The position numbers and the translations under genes were made by a program. A stretch of DNA of 64,000 bases, from NCBI GenBank assembly GCA_017507385.1, contig JAFWAX010000049.1:16370-80369 (forward strand). Reading direction: 5' to 3'. A model generated the notes under the pieces. That model was not told the origin of the DNA. It did not search any database and saw nothing but the letters and a program-made list of their open reading frames with translations. The stretch comes from Bacteroidaceae bacterium. GTDB taxonomy: Bacteria > Bacteroidota > Bacteroidia > Bacteroidales > Bacteroidaceae. This document shows positions 25,072-32,581 of this stretch, in pieces (positions within the stretch are counted from its first letter, which is position 1; every line of letters starts with the position of its first letter).

Positions 25072-25197
25072 ATGGATAAACTGACAGGAAAAGAGGAAGA
25101 GGTCATGGAGATGATATGGAAGATCGGTCCATGCGCTCCCAAGGATATGTCAGCATGAAATACACGCTCCCCTTCACCTTCAAACTGTTATGACTTC
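25072..25197 (+). pseudogene. BlaI/MecI repressor head next to a TonB-like tail
   Basis: ATG at 25072 begins MDKLTGKEEEVMEMIWKIG, the start of BlaI/MecI-type repressors (helix 1 and the EEEVMxxIW motif). The frame then meets TGA at 25156-25158 after only 28 codons. Directly overlapping, an ATG at 25155 reads MKYTLPFTFKLL and stop, matching the terminal strand of TonB-type C-terminal domains (the gene at 26103 has RCTLPITFKLE). In this phylum blaI is followed by a blaR1/M56 gene that often ends in a TonB domain, so the scar is explained by loss of nearly the whole operon between its first and last codons. Confidence 0.7.
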
Positions 25198-25230
25198 TCT
25201 CTATATATAAATGCGTAAAGACTATTTCTT

Positions 25231-26052
25231 ATGAAACAAATCATCATCACACTCATTGCATGGACGGCCATCGTCCTCAACGCCAGCGCCACAGCGCAGA
25301 ATCCGGAAGTGCTCATGTGGAACGGACAGAAATATAACCTCATGGCAGAGCCACTGTTAGGTTGCGAAGAGATGGACAGCCTCCTCGGGGAGTGGGGAAG
25401 CGAGTGGGAAGCCACTTCAAGCTGGAGAAACTACGAGGGGTATTGGGAAATCGTGGACAGCGTGCTTTACCTGAACTATGTAAAGGTCAATGGGGACACC
25501 ATCTATGCCCGAGACATCCCTGTTCTCAAACCTTATTGCACCAACGGAATGGCCAAGGCGACATGGGTGACAAGTTCCTTCAAAATCACGTCTGGGAAGA
25601 TCGTCTATCCCGACACCGGTTTTTATACAACCTCTTACGAACATGAAGATCAGGTGGAAATGAAGGACGGGGTGATTGTCTCCATGAAGCACACAGAGAA
25701 CAAAAGGCTGATCTATTCAACCTGGGAAAAGAGGAAAGCGTTCGAAAGCTTCCTCGAAGATCTGGGCAGAGAACTGAGGCGCAGATTCCCGAAGGTGAGA
25801 AACTACATTGGTGCTGAAGTCTGGTACCGCGACTACGACTCCACGATGATGCCGACATCCGTGGAAATCGTCTTCCCAAAGAAAACACGGAACAGAGACT
25901 ATAATAGAAGAGGACTGAGCAGGAACGTGAAAAACGTGGTGAGGGAGAAACTCGCCAAGTATGTCCTCGAGCATAAAGTTTTTGACCTCTACTACGTCAA
26001 AGGGCAGATTTGGCAAGGGCAATGTATGGCACATATCAATATTCCCCAATAG
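25231..26052 (+). CDS. Secreted protein of unknown function
   Basis: A 273-residue protein with a signal peptide (MKQIIITLIAWTAIVLNASA) and no recognised motif. It contains an N-terminal part with several tryptophans (EWEATSSWRNYEGYWEIVDS) and a basic C-terminal half (KKTRNRDYNRRGLSRNVKNV) in which spacing resembles TonB-domain proteins (PTSVEIVFPKK). It precedes a TonB-like gene by 50 bp and follows the BlaI/TonB scar, so it may belong to the same lost signalling locus. Confidence 0.6.
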   Translation: MKQIIITLIAWTAIVLNASATAQNPEVLMWNGQKYNLMAEPLLGCEEMDSLLGEWGSEWEATSSWRNYEGYWEIVDSVLYLNYVKVNGDTIYARDIPVLKPYCTNGMAKATWVTSSFKITSGKIVYPDTGFYTTSYEHEDQVEMKDGVIVSMKHTENKRLIYSTWEKRKAFESFLEDLGRELRRRFPKVRNYIGAEVWYRDYDSTMMPTSVEIVFPKKTRNRDYNRRGLSRNVKNVVREKLAKYVLEHKVFDLYYVKGQIWQGQCMAHINIPQ

Positions 26053-26102
26053 TCATCTCCTTACAGCAACAAAGAAGTATCACAACTAAAAGCAATGACG
26101 AT

Positions 26103-26624
26103 ATGAAACAAATCATCATCACCATGCTACTGCTGGCAGCCACGATTGCTAATGCGCAGGACAAGGGAAAGACTCCACAGGATGCCCAGAACGGAGGGTA
26201 TGAGGTCTTCGTCAACCCAGAACAGAGTCCTCAATTCCCTGGAGGTGACAAAGCCTGTTGGGATTACATCAAGAAGAACATGTGCTATCCAGAAGAGGCC
26301 AAGAAGAAACGCATTGAGGGACGCGTGCTTGTTCAGTTTGTAATAGAAAAGGACGGGAGCCACAACTCCTACAAGGTCATCAGGTCTCCCGACTCCCTGC
26401 TGAACGAGGAAGCCATCCGTATCGTCAAAGGAATGCCCAAATGGATACCTGCGAGATTATGGAATGAGACCACACGTATCCGTTGCACCCTGCCCATCAC
26501 CTTCAAATTGGAGGTAGAGGGCCAAGAAGAATCCGCGTACGGAACTAATTTGCATAAGGGGAAATACACCCCTTGCTACACCTGCCCTACGCCTACGCTA
26601 CGTAAGCAAAAACAAGAGGACTGA
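26103..26624 (+). CDS. TonB C-terminal domain protein (energy-transducer-like)
   Basis: A 173-residue protein with a signal peptide (MKQIIITMLLLAATIANA) and a TonB_C domain: PQFPGGDKACWDYIKKNMCY, GRVLVQFVIEKDGSHNSYKV, ALRIVKGMP-like EAIRIVKGMPKWIPARLWNE and TLPITFKLE. It lacks an N-terminal membrane anchor, so it is a secreted TonB-domain protein of the type found with BlaR1/M56 loci, not a classical TonB. About 35 residues follow the domain and look like read-through of non-coding DNA. Confidence 0.8.
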   Translation: MKQIIITMLLLAATIANAQDKGKTPQDAQNGGYEVFVNPEQSPQFPGGDKACWDYIKKNMCYPEEAKKKRIEGRVLVQFVIEKDGSHNSYKVIRSPDSLLNEEAIRIVKGMPKWIPARLWNETTRIRCTLPITFKLEVEGQEESAYGTNLHKGKYTPCYTCPTPTLRKQKQED

Positions 26625-26647
26625 CATTGCTGCCAGTCCTCTTTTTC
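26615..26647 (+). terminator. Terminator of the TonB-like gene
   Basis: Stem AGAGGACTG/CAGTCCTCT (26615-26623 with 26634-26642) and T run; the left arm overlaps the stop codon. It separates this gene from the convergent metY. Confidence 0.85.
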
Positions 26648-26671
26648 TTCAAGTGATGATTGTGGTATTCT

Positions 26672-27949
26672 TCACATCTTTGCCATTGCCTGCTCAAGGT
26701 CGGCAATGATGTCTTCCACATTCTCGATGCCGACAGAGAGACGGATGAGGTCGGGAGCAACGCCCGCCTCGCGCAACTGCTCTTCTGAGAGCTGGCGATG
26801 TGTATGGCTTGCGGGGTGCAGCACGCAGGTGCGTGCATCTGCCACATGGGTCACAATAGAGATGAACTCCAGATTGTCCATGAACTTGATAGCTTCCTCG
26901 CGGCTTCCCTTCAAGCCGAAAGCAATGACACCACAGGAACCATTAGGGAGGTACTTCTGACCAAGGGCATAATACTTGTTGGAGGGCAAACCGCAATAGT
27001 TGACCCAACCAACCTTAGGGTTCTTCTCCAGCCACTCTGCCACCTTCTGGGCATTGGCACAATGCTGGCGCATGCGGAGGTGAAGAGTCTCAAGTCCCAA
27101 GTTGAGGAGGAAGGAGTTCTGAGGCGCAGGAATTGAACCAAGGTCGCGCATGAGCTGGGCTACGAGCTTGGTCATGTATGCCATCTTGCCGAATGCCTTG
27201 GTGTAGGTTAGCCCGTGGTAGCTCTCGTCGGGTGTGGTCAAGCCTGGGAACTTTTCGCTGTAAGCATCCCAGTCGAAATTTCCGCTATCGACAACGCAGC
27301 CGCCTACTTGTGTGGCATGACCGTCCATGTACTTAGTGGTAGAGTGTGTGACGATGTCGCAGCCCCACTCAAATGGACGGCAATTGATAGGTGTGGCGAA
27401 GGTGTTATCTACGATGAGGGGCACGCCGTGCTTGTGTGCCATCTTGGCAAAACGCTCGATGTCGAACACATTGCCGCCAGGATTGCTGACCGTCTCGCCA
27501 AAGAAGCACTTCGTGTTGGGACGGAACTCCTTCTCGATGCGCTCATCATCCCAGTCTGGATCAACGAATGTGCATTCGATGCCCAGCTTCTTCATCGTCA
27601 CGCCAAAGAGGTTGAATGTGCCGCCATAGATGGTGTTGCTGGTGATGAAGTGGTCGCCAGACTGGCAGATGTTGAATATGGCGTAGAAGTTGGCAGCCTG
27701 TCCGCTAGATGTCAGCATAGCGCCTACACCGCCCTCAAGCGCGCATATCTTCTTGGCTACGAAGTCGTTTGTTGGATTAGCAAGACGAGTATAGAAATAC
27801 CCGCTGTCTTCCAAGTCGAACAAGCGAGCCATCTGTTCGCTTGTATCATACTTGAAAGTTGTGCTCTGATAGACGGGCAGCTGCTGAGGCTCGCCCTTTG
27901 TTGGTTTCCACCCTCCGTGAATACAGAGTGTCTCAAGATTCTTCTTCAT
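26672..27949 (-). CDS. metY: O-acetylhomoserine sulfhydrylase (MetY-like)
   Basis: A 425-residue Cys/Met metabolism PLP enzyme: LETLCIHGGWKP at the N-terminus, YTRLANPTNDF, SSGQAANFYA, IVDNTFATPINCRP, and the PLP lysine in THSTTKYMDGH near residue 206. The long form with YFYTRLANPT and the C-terminal SVGIENVEDIIADLEQA is characteristic of O-acetylhomoserine aminocarboxypropyltransferases, which make homocysteine from sulfide. It begins 3 bp after the stop of the CotH gene on the same strand. Copies of its first and last codons occur elsewhere (30631-30690 and 24570-24612). Confidence 0.9.
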   Translation of the reverse strand: MKKNLETLCIHGGWKPTKGEPQQLPVYQSTTFKYDTSEQMARLFDLEDSGYFYTRLANPTNDFVAKKICALEGGVGAMLTSSGQAANFYAIFNICQSGDHFITSNTIYGGTFNLFGVTMKKLGIECTFVDPDWDDERIEKEFRPNTKCFFGETVSNPGGNVFDIERFAKMAHKHGVPLIVDNTFATPINCRPFEWGCDIVTHSTTKYMDGHATQVGGCVVDSGNFDWDAYSEKFPGLTTPDESYHGLTYTKAFGKMAYMTKLVAQLMRDLGSIPAPQNSFLLNLGLETLHLRMRQHCANAQKVAEWLEKNPKVGWVNYCGLPSNKYYALGQKYLPNGSCGVIAFGLKGSREEAIKFMDNLEFISIVTHVADARTCVLHPASHTHRQLSEEQLREAGVAPDLIRLSVGIENVEDIIADLEQAMAKM

Positions 27950-27952
27950 ATT

Positions 27953-30277
27953 TTATTTAATTGTAAATGTCACCATGACGTCAACAGTCTTGCTGCCGCG
28001 CTGATACTGCATCTGCACCGTGTGGGCATCGCCCTTCCGGCAATTGTAAGGATGGCAGCCATACGCCCAGGAGTAGAGGTCGTTGCTTTCGATGTAGGCG
28101 TGCACATTGCCCCAATTGAAGTCGGCGGTATTGCCGCTTGCGTCAAACCATGCTCCGTATCGTCCTGCAGCCGTGTTCTGTCCCACGCTGCCATCGGCAT
28201 TCAGAGCGACGAGCTTGTCTGGAGTTCCTCCAAGGAAGGTCTCCACCTCGTTCTTGCTAACTTCTATCTTGCCATCCTGTGTATATCCACCACTAAAGTT
28301 CATCTCGGCAGAGATGTTGATGGTCTTTTTTTCGGCAACCGGGGCATCGTCTGAAGAGCCGTCGTCATTGAACTCGCCCGGGTGTATATAGAAGGTTACG
28401 AACACCTTCACTACCTTTGAACCCAACTGATACTGCATGGCTACAACATGCTTCTCGCCAGGAGCGCAATTGCCGGGATGACAGCCAAACGACCAAGAGT
28501 AGAGGTCGTTGCCCTCAATGAACACATGCACATTGCCCCAATTGTAATCGGCGGTATTGCCTTTTGCGTCAAACCAGGCTCCGTATAGCCCTGCCGCCGT
28601 GTTCTGTCCCACGCCGCCGTTAGCATTCAGAGGAACGAGCTTTTCTGGAACGCCTCCAAGCAGCTCCTGCACTGCGGTCTTGTCTATTTTTATCTTATAG
28701 TCCTGATTGTAACCTCCATAGAAATCCATTTCAGCACGAACGTAGACTGCGCCGTCTTTCGTTGTAACAACAGGCTCGGCAATTGTTGTCTCCTCTTCTT
28801 GCTCGTCCGCATCAGGATAATCCGCTATCACGCCGTCCAAGTAGTCCTTGCGGTTCTTCAACCATTTTGCCATTTTTCCGATTTCCTCCTGCACATCATA
28901 GTCTCCCCCTCTATAAGGATACTTCAGCGGCCACCTCTTCACATCGCGCTCATAAGCGCCCTTGTTCATCTCATCTATATATTTCTGTATCTCAACCCAG
29001 TTACGGGTATAGATGGAATCGCTCACATCCTCCCATGCCTGCTTGTACTGCGCCACAAACTCCTTGCTGCCGAACATGTCACGGAAGAACTTATTGATAC
29101 TGTAATTAGCGCCCCCCGCATTAAGAGGGTCTCTTCCATAGATCAGCTCCTTGTAACTCGAGAAGTAAGTGTGATTCTCTGTCCAATCCGCCCAATCGAA
29201 ATCATAAGCAGCATCCCAGTCCCAAACCGGACCGAAGACGTACTTGCCCCCTTTGTCCTTATACATATAGAGGCTGCGAGGCGCGTCTATCTCAACATTG
29301 TAGAGGAACTCGTGCAACTGCAAGATGGCGATGAACGAGGGGATGTCCATCAGGCTGTCAACCACAGTATAGTCTTTTGCCTTGACGGCTCTCTCCAGCA
29401 CGGCGAAGTCGGCCTTGATGGAATCCAACTTCTCAACAGGAATGTCTTCTGGCTCTTTCACGCACATCGGCAAATCATACACCTCGCTCCAGAAGTTGTC
29501 GGCGGCATCAGGACTAAGCTCAGGCCCATCATCTTTGTCGAAAGACATCAGCACACCTTCCTCTTTATCAATATTTACACGCTTCTCTCCTATCTCTACT
29601 TTTTCTGTCAACTGATATACGCCCACATAGTCGCCATTCAGGAACATCTCGACAAAGCGGCTGTTCACCGTGTGTGGAAGGCCCATCCAGCGTGCCGTTT
29701 CGAAGGCGAACATGTTCATCATGTCTGTCACATCACGATAGTTGGAGAGCAGGTTCCAGTTTTTCGCCTTGCCCATGCCCAACAGCTTATGCTTCTCATC
29801 GAGCTTGAACTTGTAAGGCTTCTTGTCGTAAAAGAGCCAGCTGGAATTTCCGCGACCCTTGATTCGCCCCGTGCCTGAATAATCAGAGTATTCTCCCTTG
29901 CCATCAAGAGAGAAATGGCAATTAATCCACTCTTCCTTATCTTTAATTTCCTGCCCATTCTCCGTAGTGATGTAAAGCGTGAAGACACGATACTTGTCAT
30001 GCCCCTTCTCCTCATCAGCCAAATCATTTGCGAAGCTGATGCTGTCCAGACCCTCCACATCAAACGGCACAATCATCTCTCCCCCTTCCTTATCCAAGGC
30101 GTATCCGCGCAGCTCTGTCTCATCGTCTGAGAATTCAAACTGCGACATCTTGTCTATCTCCAACGGGAAAGTCCAAGACTCTCCATCATAACTGCGATGC
30201 ACTTTCATCCATTCTTGAGCATTGACTGCCCAGCAAACGGACAGCATCGCCAATGTTACTAAAAGCTTCTTTTTCAT
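27953..30277 (-). CDS. Secreted CotH-kinase-like protein with two C-terminal repeats
   Basis: A 774-residue protein: signal peptide (MKKKLLVTLAMLSVCWAVNA), a CotH-like domain (GTGRIKGRGNSSWLFYDKKP near residue 135, YVGVYQLTEKVEIG, GPVWDWDAAYDFDWADW) and two homologous C-terminal modules of about 115 residues (DUF4859-type), each with GQNTAAG-YGAWFDA-GNTAD and NDLYSW. CotH proteins are atypical kinases that phosphorylate surface proteins; in Bacteroidales they are mostly exported and of unknown substrate. It has its own promoter at 30310-30340 and is likely co-transcribed with metY, an unexpected pairing. Confidence 0.88.
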   Translation of the reverse strand: MKKKLLVTLAMLSVCWAVNAQEWMKVHRSYDGESWTFPLEIDKMSQFEFSDDETELRGYALDKEGGEMIVPFDVEGLDSISFANDLADEEKGHDKYRVFTLYITTENGQEIKDKEEWINCHFSLDGKGEYSDYSGTGRIKGRGNSSWLFYDKKPYKFKLDEKHKLLGMGKAKNWNLLSNYRDVTDMMNMFAFETARWMGLPHTVNSRFVEMFLNGDYVGVYQLTEKVEIGEKRVNIDKEEGVLMSFDKDDGPELSPDAADNFWSEVYDLPMCVKEPEDIPVEKLDSIKADFAVLERAVKAKDYTVVDSLMDIPSFIAILQLHEFLYNVEIDAPRSLYMYKDKGGKYVFGPVWDWDAAYDFDWADWTENHTYFSSYKELIYGRDPLNAGGANYSINKFFRDMFGSKEFVAQYKQAWEDVSDSIYTRNWVEIQKYIDEMNKGAYERDVKRWPLKYPYRGGDYDVQEEIGKMAKWLKNRKDYLDGVIADYPDADEQEEETTIAEPVVTTKDGAVYVRAEMDFYGGYNQDYKIKIDKTAVQELLGGVPEKLVPLNANGGVGQNTAAGLYGAWFDAKGNTADYNWGNVHVFIEGNDLYSWSFGCHPGNCAPGEKHVVAMQYQLGSKVVKVFVTFYIHPGEFNDDGSSDDAPVAEKKTINISAEMNFSGGYTQDGKIEVSKNEVETFLGGTPDKLVALNADGSVGQNTAAGRYGAWFDASGNTADFNWGNVHAYIESNDLYSWAYGCHPYNCRKGDAHTVQMQYQRGSKTVDVMVTFTIK

Positions 30278-30309
30278 GAGTTTCTCTTTAGCTAATCTTT
30301 CTTACCTTG

Positions 30310-30340
30310 CAAAGGTACATCGTTTTTTTGTAATCACCAA
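30310..30340 (-). promoter_or_regulatory. Promoter of the cotH-metY operon
   Basis: Reverse-strand TTG (30338-30340), 20 bp, TACCTTTG (30310-30317): full match to the Bacteroidota consensus. Confidence 0.8.
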
Positions 30341-30350
30341 AAGAGCTATA

Positions 30351-30388
30351 AAAAAAGAGGCGCACCGAACACAAATTCAGTGCGCCTC
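30351..30388 (-). terminator. Terminator behind the GdhA-tail scar
   Basis: Stem GAGGCGCAC/GTGCGCCTC (30357-30365 with 30380-30388), followed on the reverse strand by a T run. It closes the MetY-head/GdhA-tail scar, as the hairpin at 33911-33943 closes the true gdhA. Confidence 0.85.
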
Positions 30389-30437
30389 CGCTATTTTGTG
30401 CTGCGCTTACTCTATCTGCGCAAAACTTTCTACGTTT

Positions 30438-30726
30438 TTATACGATGCCCTGAGCCATCATAGCCTTAGCAACCTTCATGAAGCCTGCAACGTTTGCACC
30501 CTTCACGTAGTTCACATAGCCATCAGCCTCGGTGCCGTACTTCACGCAGTTCTCGTGGAAAAAGCGCGGATGAAAACCTCATTTATGTCTCAAATTCCAG
30601 AACCAAACCCTAAAGCGATGATAAAGGCTGGGCTCTTTTGTTTGTTTCCATCCGCCATGAATGCAGATGGTTTCAAGATTTCTCTTACTAATATTGTTGG
30701 TTTTAGTTTTTTGTCATACAAAGGTA
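30438..30726 (-). pseudogene. MetY-head plus GdhA-tail scar with intact promoter and terminator
   Basis: On the reverse strand: a -7 box TACCTTTG (30719-30726) with TTG 20 bp upstream; then 30690-30631, reading KRNLETICIHGGWKQTK (intact MetY: KKNLETLCIHGGWKPTK) with its ATG lost; about 70 unrelated bases; then 30560-30438, reading EADGYVNYVKGANVAGFMK through AMMAQGIV and stop, the end of glutamate dehydrogenase with about 90 percent base identity to 33973 onward. The interiors of both genes are absent. The divergence suggests paralogues, not fresh copies of the intact genes. Confidence 0.85.
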
Positions 30727-30730
30727 CAAC

Positions 30731-30768
30731 AAAAAAACGCATCAAGCAAATGATCGATGCGTTTTTCT
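30731..30768. terminator. Bidirectional hairpin upstream of the scar promoter
   Basis: AAAAACGCATC and GATGCGTTTTT form an 11-bp stem around a 12-base loop, with A and T runs on either side. It overlaps the -33 region of the scar promoter. Confidence 0.6.
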
Positions 30769-30820
30769 TATAGATAATCGTTTACTCTGCACATCTATTC
30801 ATCCCCTTTTCATTTTTTCT

Positions 30821-30851
30821 TTGTCTATTCCAATCCTTTTCCGTAATTTTG
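30821..30851 (+). promoter_or_regulatory. Promoter of the structured RNA
   Basis: TTG at 30821-30823, 20 bp, TAATTTTG at 30844-30851: full match. Transcription would start near 30858. Confidence 0.75.
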
Positions 30852-30857
30852 CCACCG

Positions 30858-31037
30858 CATTCTGAAAAGAGTGCAAGACATATTGCTCTATAGCCTCTCA
30901 TTCACCACCACGAGAAAGAGCAGATGTACATTATTGGAGCTGCACCCATAGGGCGCAGATTTCTCCCGTATATGTACATGGTTTGTGGTGAACCGAGAGG
31001 CGTATGGCGAAAGTCTGCGTCTCTTTTTATTTTTATT
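30858..31037 (+). ncRNA. ssrS: Rod-like structured RNA, candidate 6S RNA
   Basis: About 180 bases between a good promoter and a T run, with nested complementary segments in the right order: AAAAGAG/CTCTTTT (30865-30871 with 31021-31027), AGAC/GTCT, GCCTCTC/GAGAGGC (30893-30899 with 30995-31001), TTCACCAC/GTGGTGAA (30901-30908 with 30985-30992), ATGTACAT pair (30924-30931 with 30972-30979) and an apical CTGC-A-CCC/GGG-C-GCAG hairpin (30940-30958). A long interrupted rod of this length closed by its own terminator is the architecture of 6S RNA, which binds RNA polymerase holoenzyme. The structure is read directly; the 6S name is inference. An alternative is a structured leader of the following gene. 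Confidence 0.5.
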
Positions 31038-31060
31038 GTTTAACACCCAATATCTCAATT

Positions 31061-31789
31061 ATGGAATACGTTATAATTAGTTTGGAAAGTCGCAACCTAA
31101 TCCCAGAAGGAGAGGTTTTGTACATCAAGGCAAATCCTGTTAAAGATGCAGGAGAAAGTTTCCGTCATGTAGAAGAAATGTTCGGAAAGAAATATTATAA
31201 TTATTCAATGATGGAATGTAGTGAAACGGATTATTTTATTCTTCCATTTTCAGAGAGAGACCTTCAACGATTCATCTCAATTGCAAAAAGAACTCAGAAT
31301 CCACAAAATTACGATTCTTTTTGGTCACCCAACATGCATGATTTCCATAAAGTTGAAATGAAAATTGAAGATACAGGAAAGATTACCGAAGTTTATGAGC
31401 ATAAAAACTTATATAAACCCTTATATTCTTTTATCCCAGTATCAGACATTGTATATGGAAATATTAACGGAGATGAAATATTTGTGATTGATGCCTGCAA
31501 ACGACTCAATGGTGCACCATTTTCTGACAAGCCGGAAGATTACATTCCCCACCACTTTGTTTATGCTGCTTCAGAAAGGAATAGGTATATGTCAGAAATA
31601 CAAGAAGCAAGGCAACAGAACAAAAGGTGGACTCCTGACCTTAGACACTTTGTCAAAGAGAGCATTACTATCAAATTCACAGATCGTTTCACTGGCGAGC
31701 CTGGCCAAGAGGAACGTGATTTGTATATCTCGCGAAAACTTTCATATCCTATTATAATGGAAAATCTAAACAAATTGCCACTATTCTAA
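31061..31789 (+). CDS. Conserved-looking protein of unknown function
   Basis: A 242-residue soluble protein starting MEYVIISLESRNLIPEGEVL; no signal peptide, no membrane segment, no motif I know. Base composition is visibly more AT-rich than in flanking housekeeping genes, as in the ATPase pair downstream, suggesting acquisition. It follows the structured RNA by about 25 bases and ends before an inverted repeat. Start at ATG 31061; upstream in-frame codons overlap the RNA. Confidence 0.6.
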   Translation: MEYVIISLESRNLIPEGEVLYIKANPVKDAGESFRHVEEMFGKKYYNYSMMECSETDYFILPFSERDLQRFISIAKRTQNPQNYDSFWSPNMHDFHKVEMKIEDTGKITEVYEHKNLYKPLYSFIPVSDIVYGNINGDEIFVIDACKRLNGAPFSDKPEDYIPHHFVYAASERNRYMSEIQEARQQNKRWTPDLRHFVKESITIKFTDRFTGEPGQEERDLYISRKLSYPIIMENLNKLPLF

Positions 31790-31890
31790 TATTTAGCCTC
31801 GACAATGATTAACATATCCTTCACTCAATGAAGAGTATTTGATTTTCATTCTCCCAAAGTTACAATATATTCGATTCAGTTATGAAACTC

Positions 31891-31924
31891 AATCGGCTCA
31901 AACACTTCCACGTTTGAGCCGATT
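31891..31924. terminator. 13-bp perfect hairpin between convergent genes
   Basis: AATCGGCTCAAAC (31891-31903) and GTTTGAGCCGATT (31912-31924), eight-base loop. It lies between a forward gene and a reverse operon, so it may end both transcripts, although T runs are poor. The rest of 31790-32033 shows nothing. Confidence 0.6.
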
Positions 31925-32033
31925 CTTATATGAGTCGATTTTCATCGACAAGTTCTATACATTTTCACTTTAGAATGATTCTGCCATCAAATCCTTTCGA
32001 CCAATCAAGCTGAAGATGGTGATTTCATTGTCC

Positions 32034-32576
32034 TCATTTGAGGACTATAAAGAACTGAACAAGGTTTTCTGCCTTACTTTGATAGCGTTGTTCTTTCAAG
32101 TAGTTCAAAACACAACAGAGTGTAGATATCTCTGCATTATGTTTAATTGCCTTGAAAAGTTTTTTAAATCGTATATCGTGTTTTGTATCGACTGCTTTCG
32201 TCTGCTTCTTGAAACCTTCCAAATCTGAGGACAAACTGAAGTCGGACATACAAACACCCTGCTCTTCGGCACAATCCAAGATAAATTGGTCCATTGCAGG
32301 CTTTATCATCACAAGATAGTGAGGCTTAACATTGTGCTTCATCAAAGACAGATGTTTGGAATGAGCTATCTCAGTAAATTCTTTGACATATGAAGGCTGC
32401 CGTTTGTCAGAATCAATAATTCCAACTGCGAAGCCATCATTGAGCACTTTACCTTTCATCGTATTAACCACAGTGTTGCACCCTTTCTGATGATTTACGC
32501 CATCCGTCTCCAAAAGGGATTCGACTAAGTTCGTGTCAACATAGCACTCTGGTACGAAATACAAATCTTTCATCAT
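32034..32576 (-). CDS. Small TOPRIM-like protein, partner of the upstream ATPase
   Basis: A 180-residue protein. Two features recall the TOPRIM fold: an N-terminal acidic strand-helix (LYFVPECYVDTNLVESLL) and the strand FAVGIIDSDKRQ with a DxD pair near residue 57. It follows the ATPase gene by 5 bp. OLD-, PARIS- and related defence systems pair an ABC-type ATPase with a TOPRIM nuclease, which makes a role as effector likely; the protein is shorter than AriB of PARIS. The fold call is inference from motif pattern only. Confidence 0.55.
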   Translation of the reverse strand: MMKDLYFVPECYVDTNLVESLLETDGVNHQKGCNTVVNTMKGKVLNDGFAVGIIDSDKRQPSYVKEFTEIAHSKHLSLMKHNVKPHYLVMIKPAMDQFILDCAEEQGVCMSDFSLSSDLEGFKKQTKAVDTKHDIRFKKLFKAIKHNAEISTLCCVLNYLKEQRYQSKAENLVQFFIVLK

Positions 32577-32581
32577 CTGAT

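Noticed and set aside
27215..28354. A 379-codon forward open frame opposite metY and the end of the CotH gene
   Set aside because: It crosses two genuine genes on the other strand and its translation has no family features.
28799..29878. A 359-codon forward open frame opposite the CotH gene
   Set aside because: Antisense shadow of a well-supported CotH domain protein.
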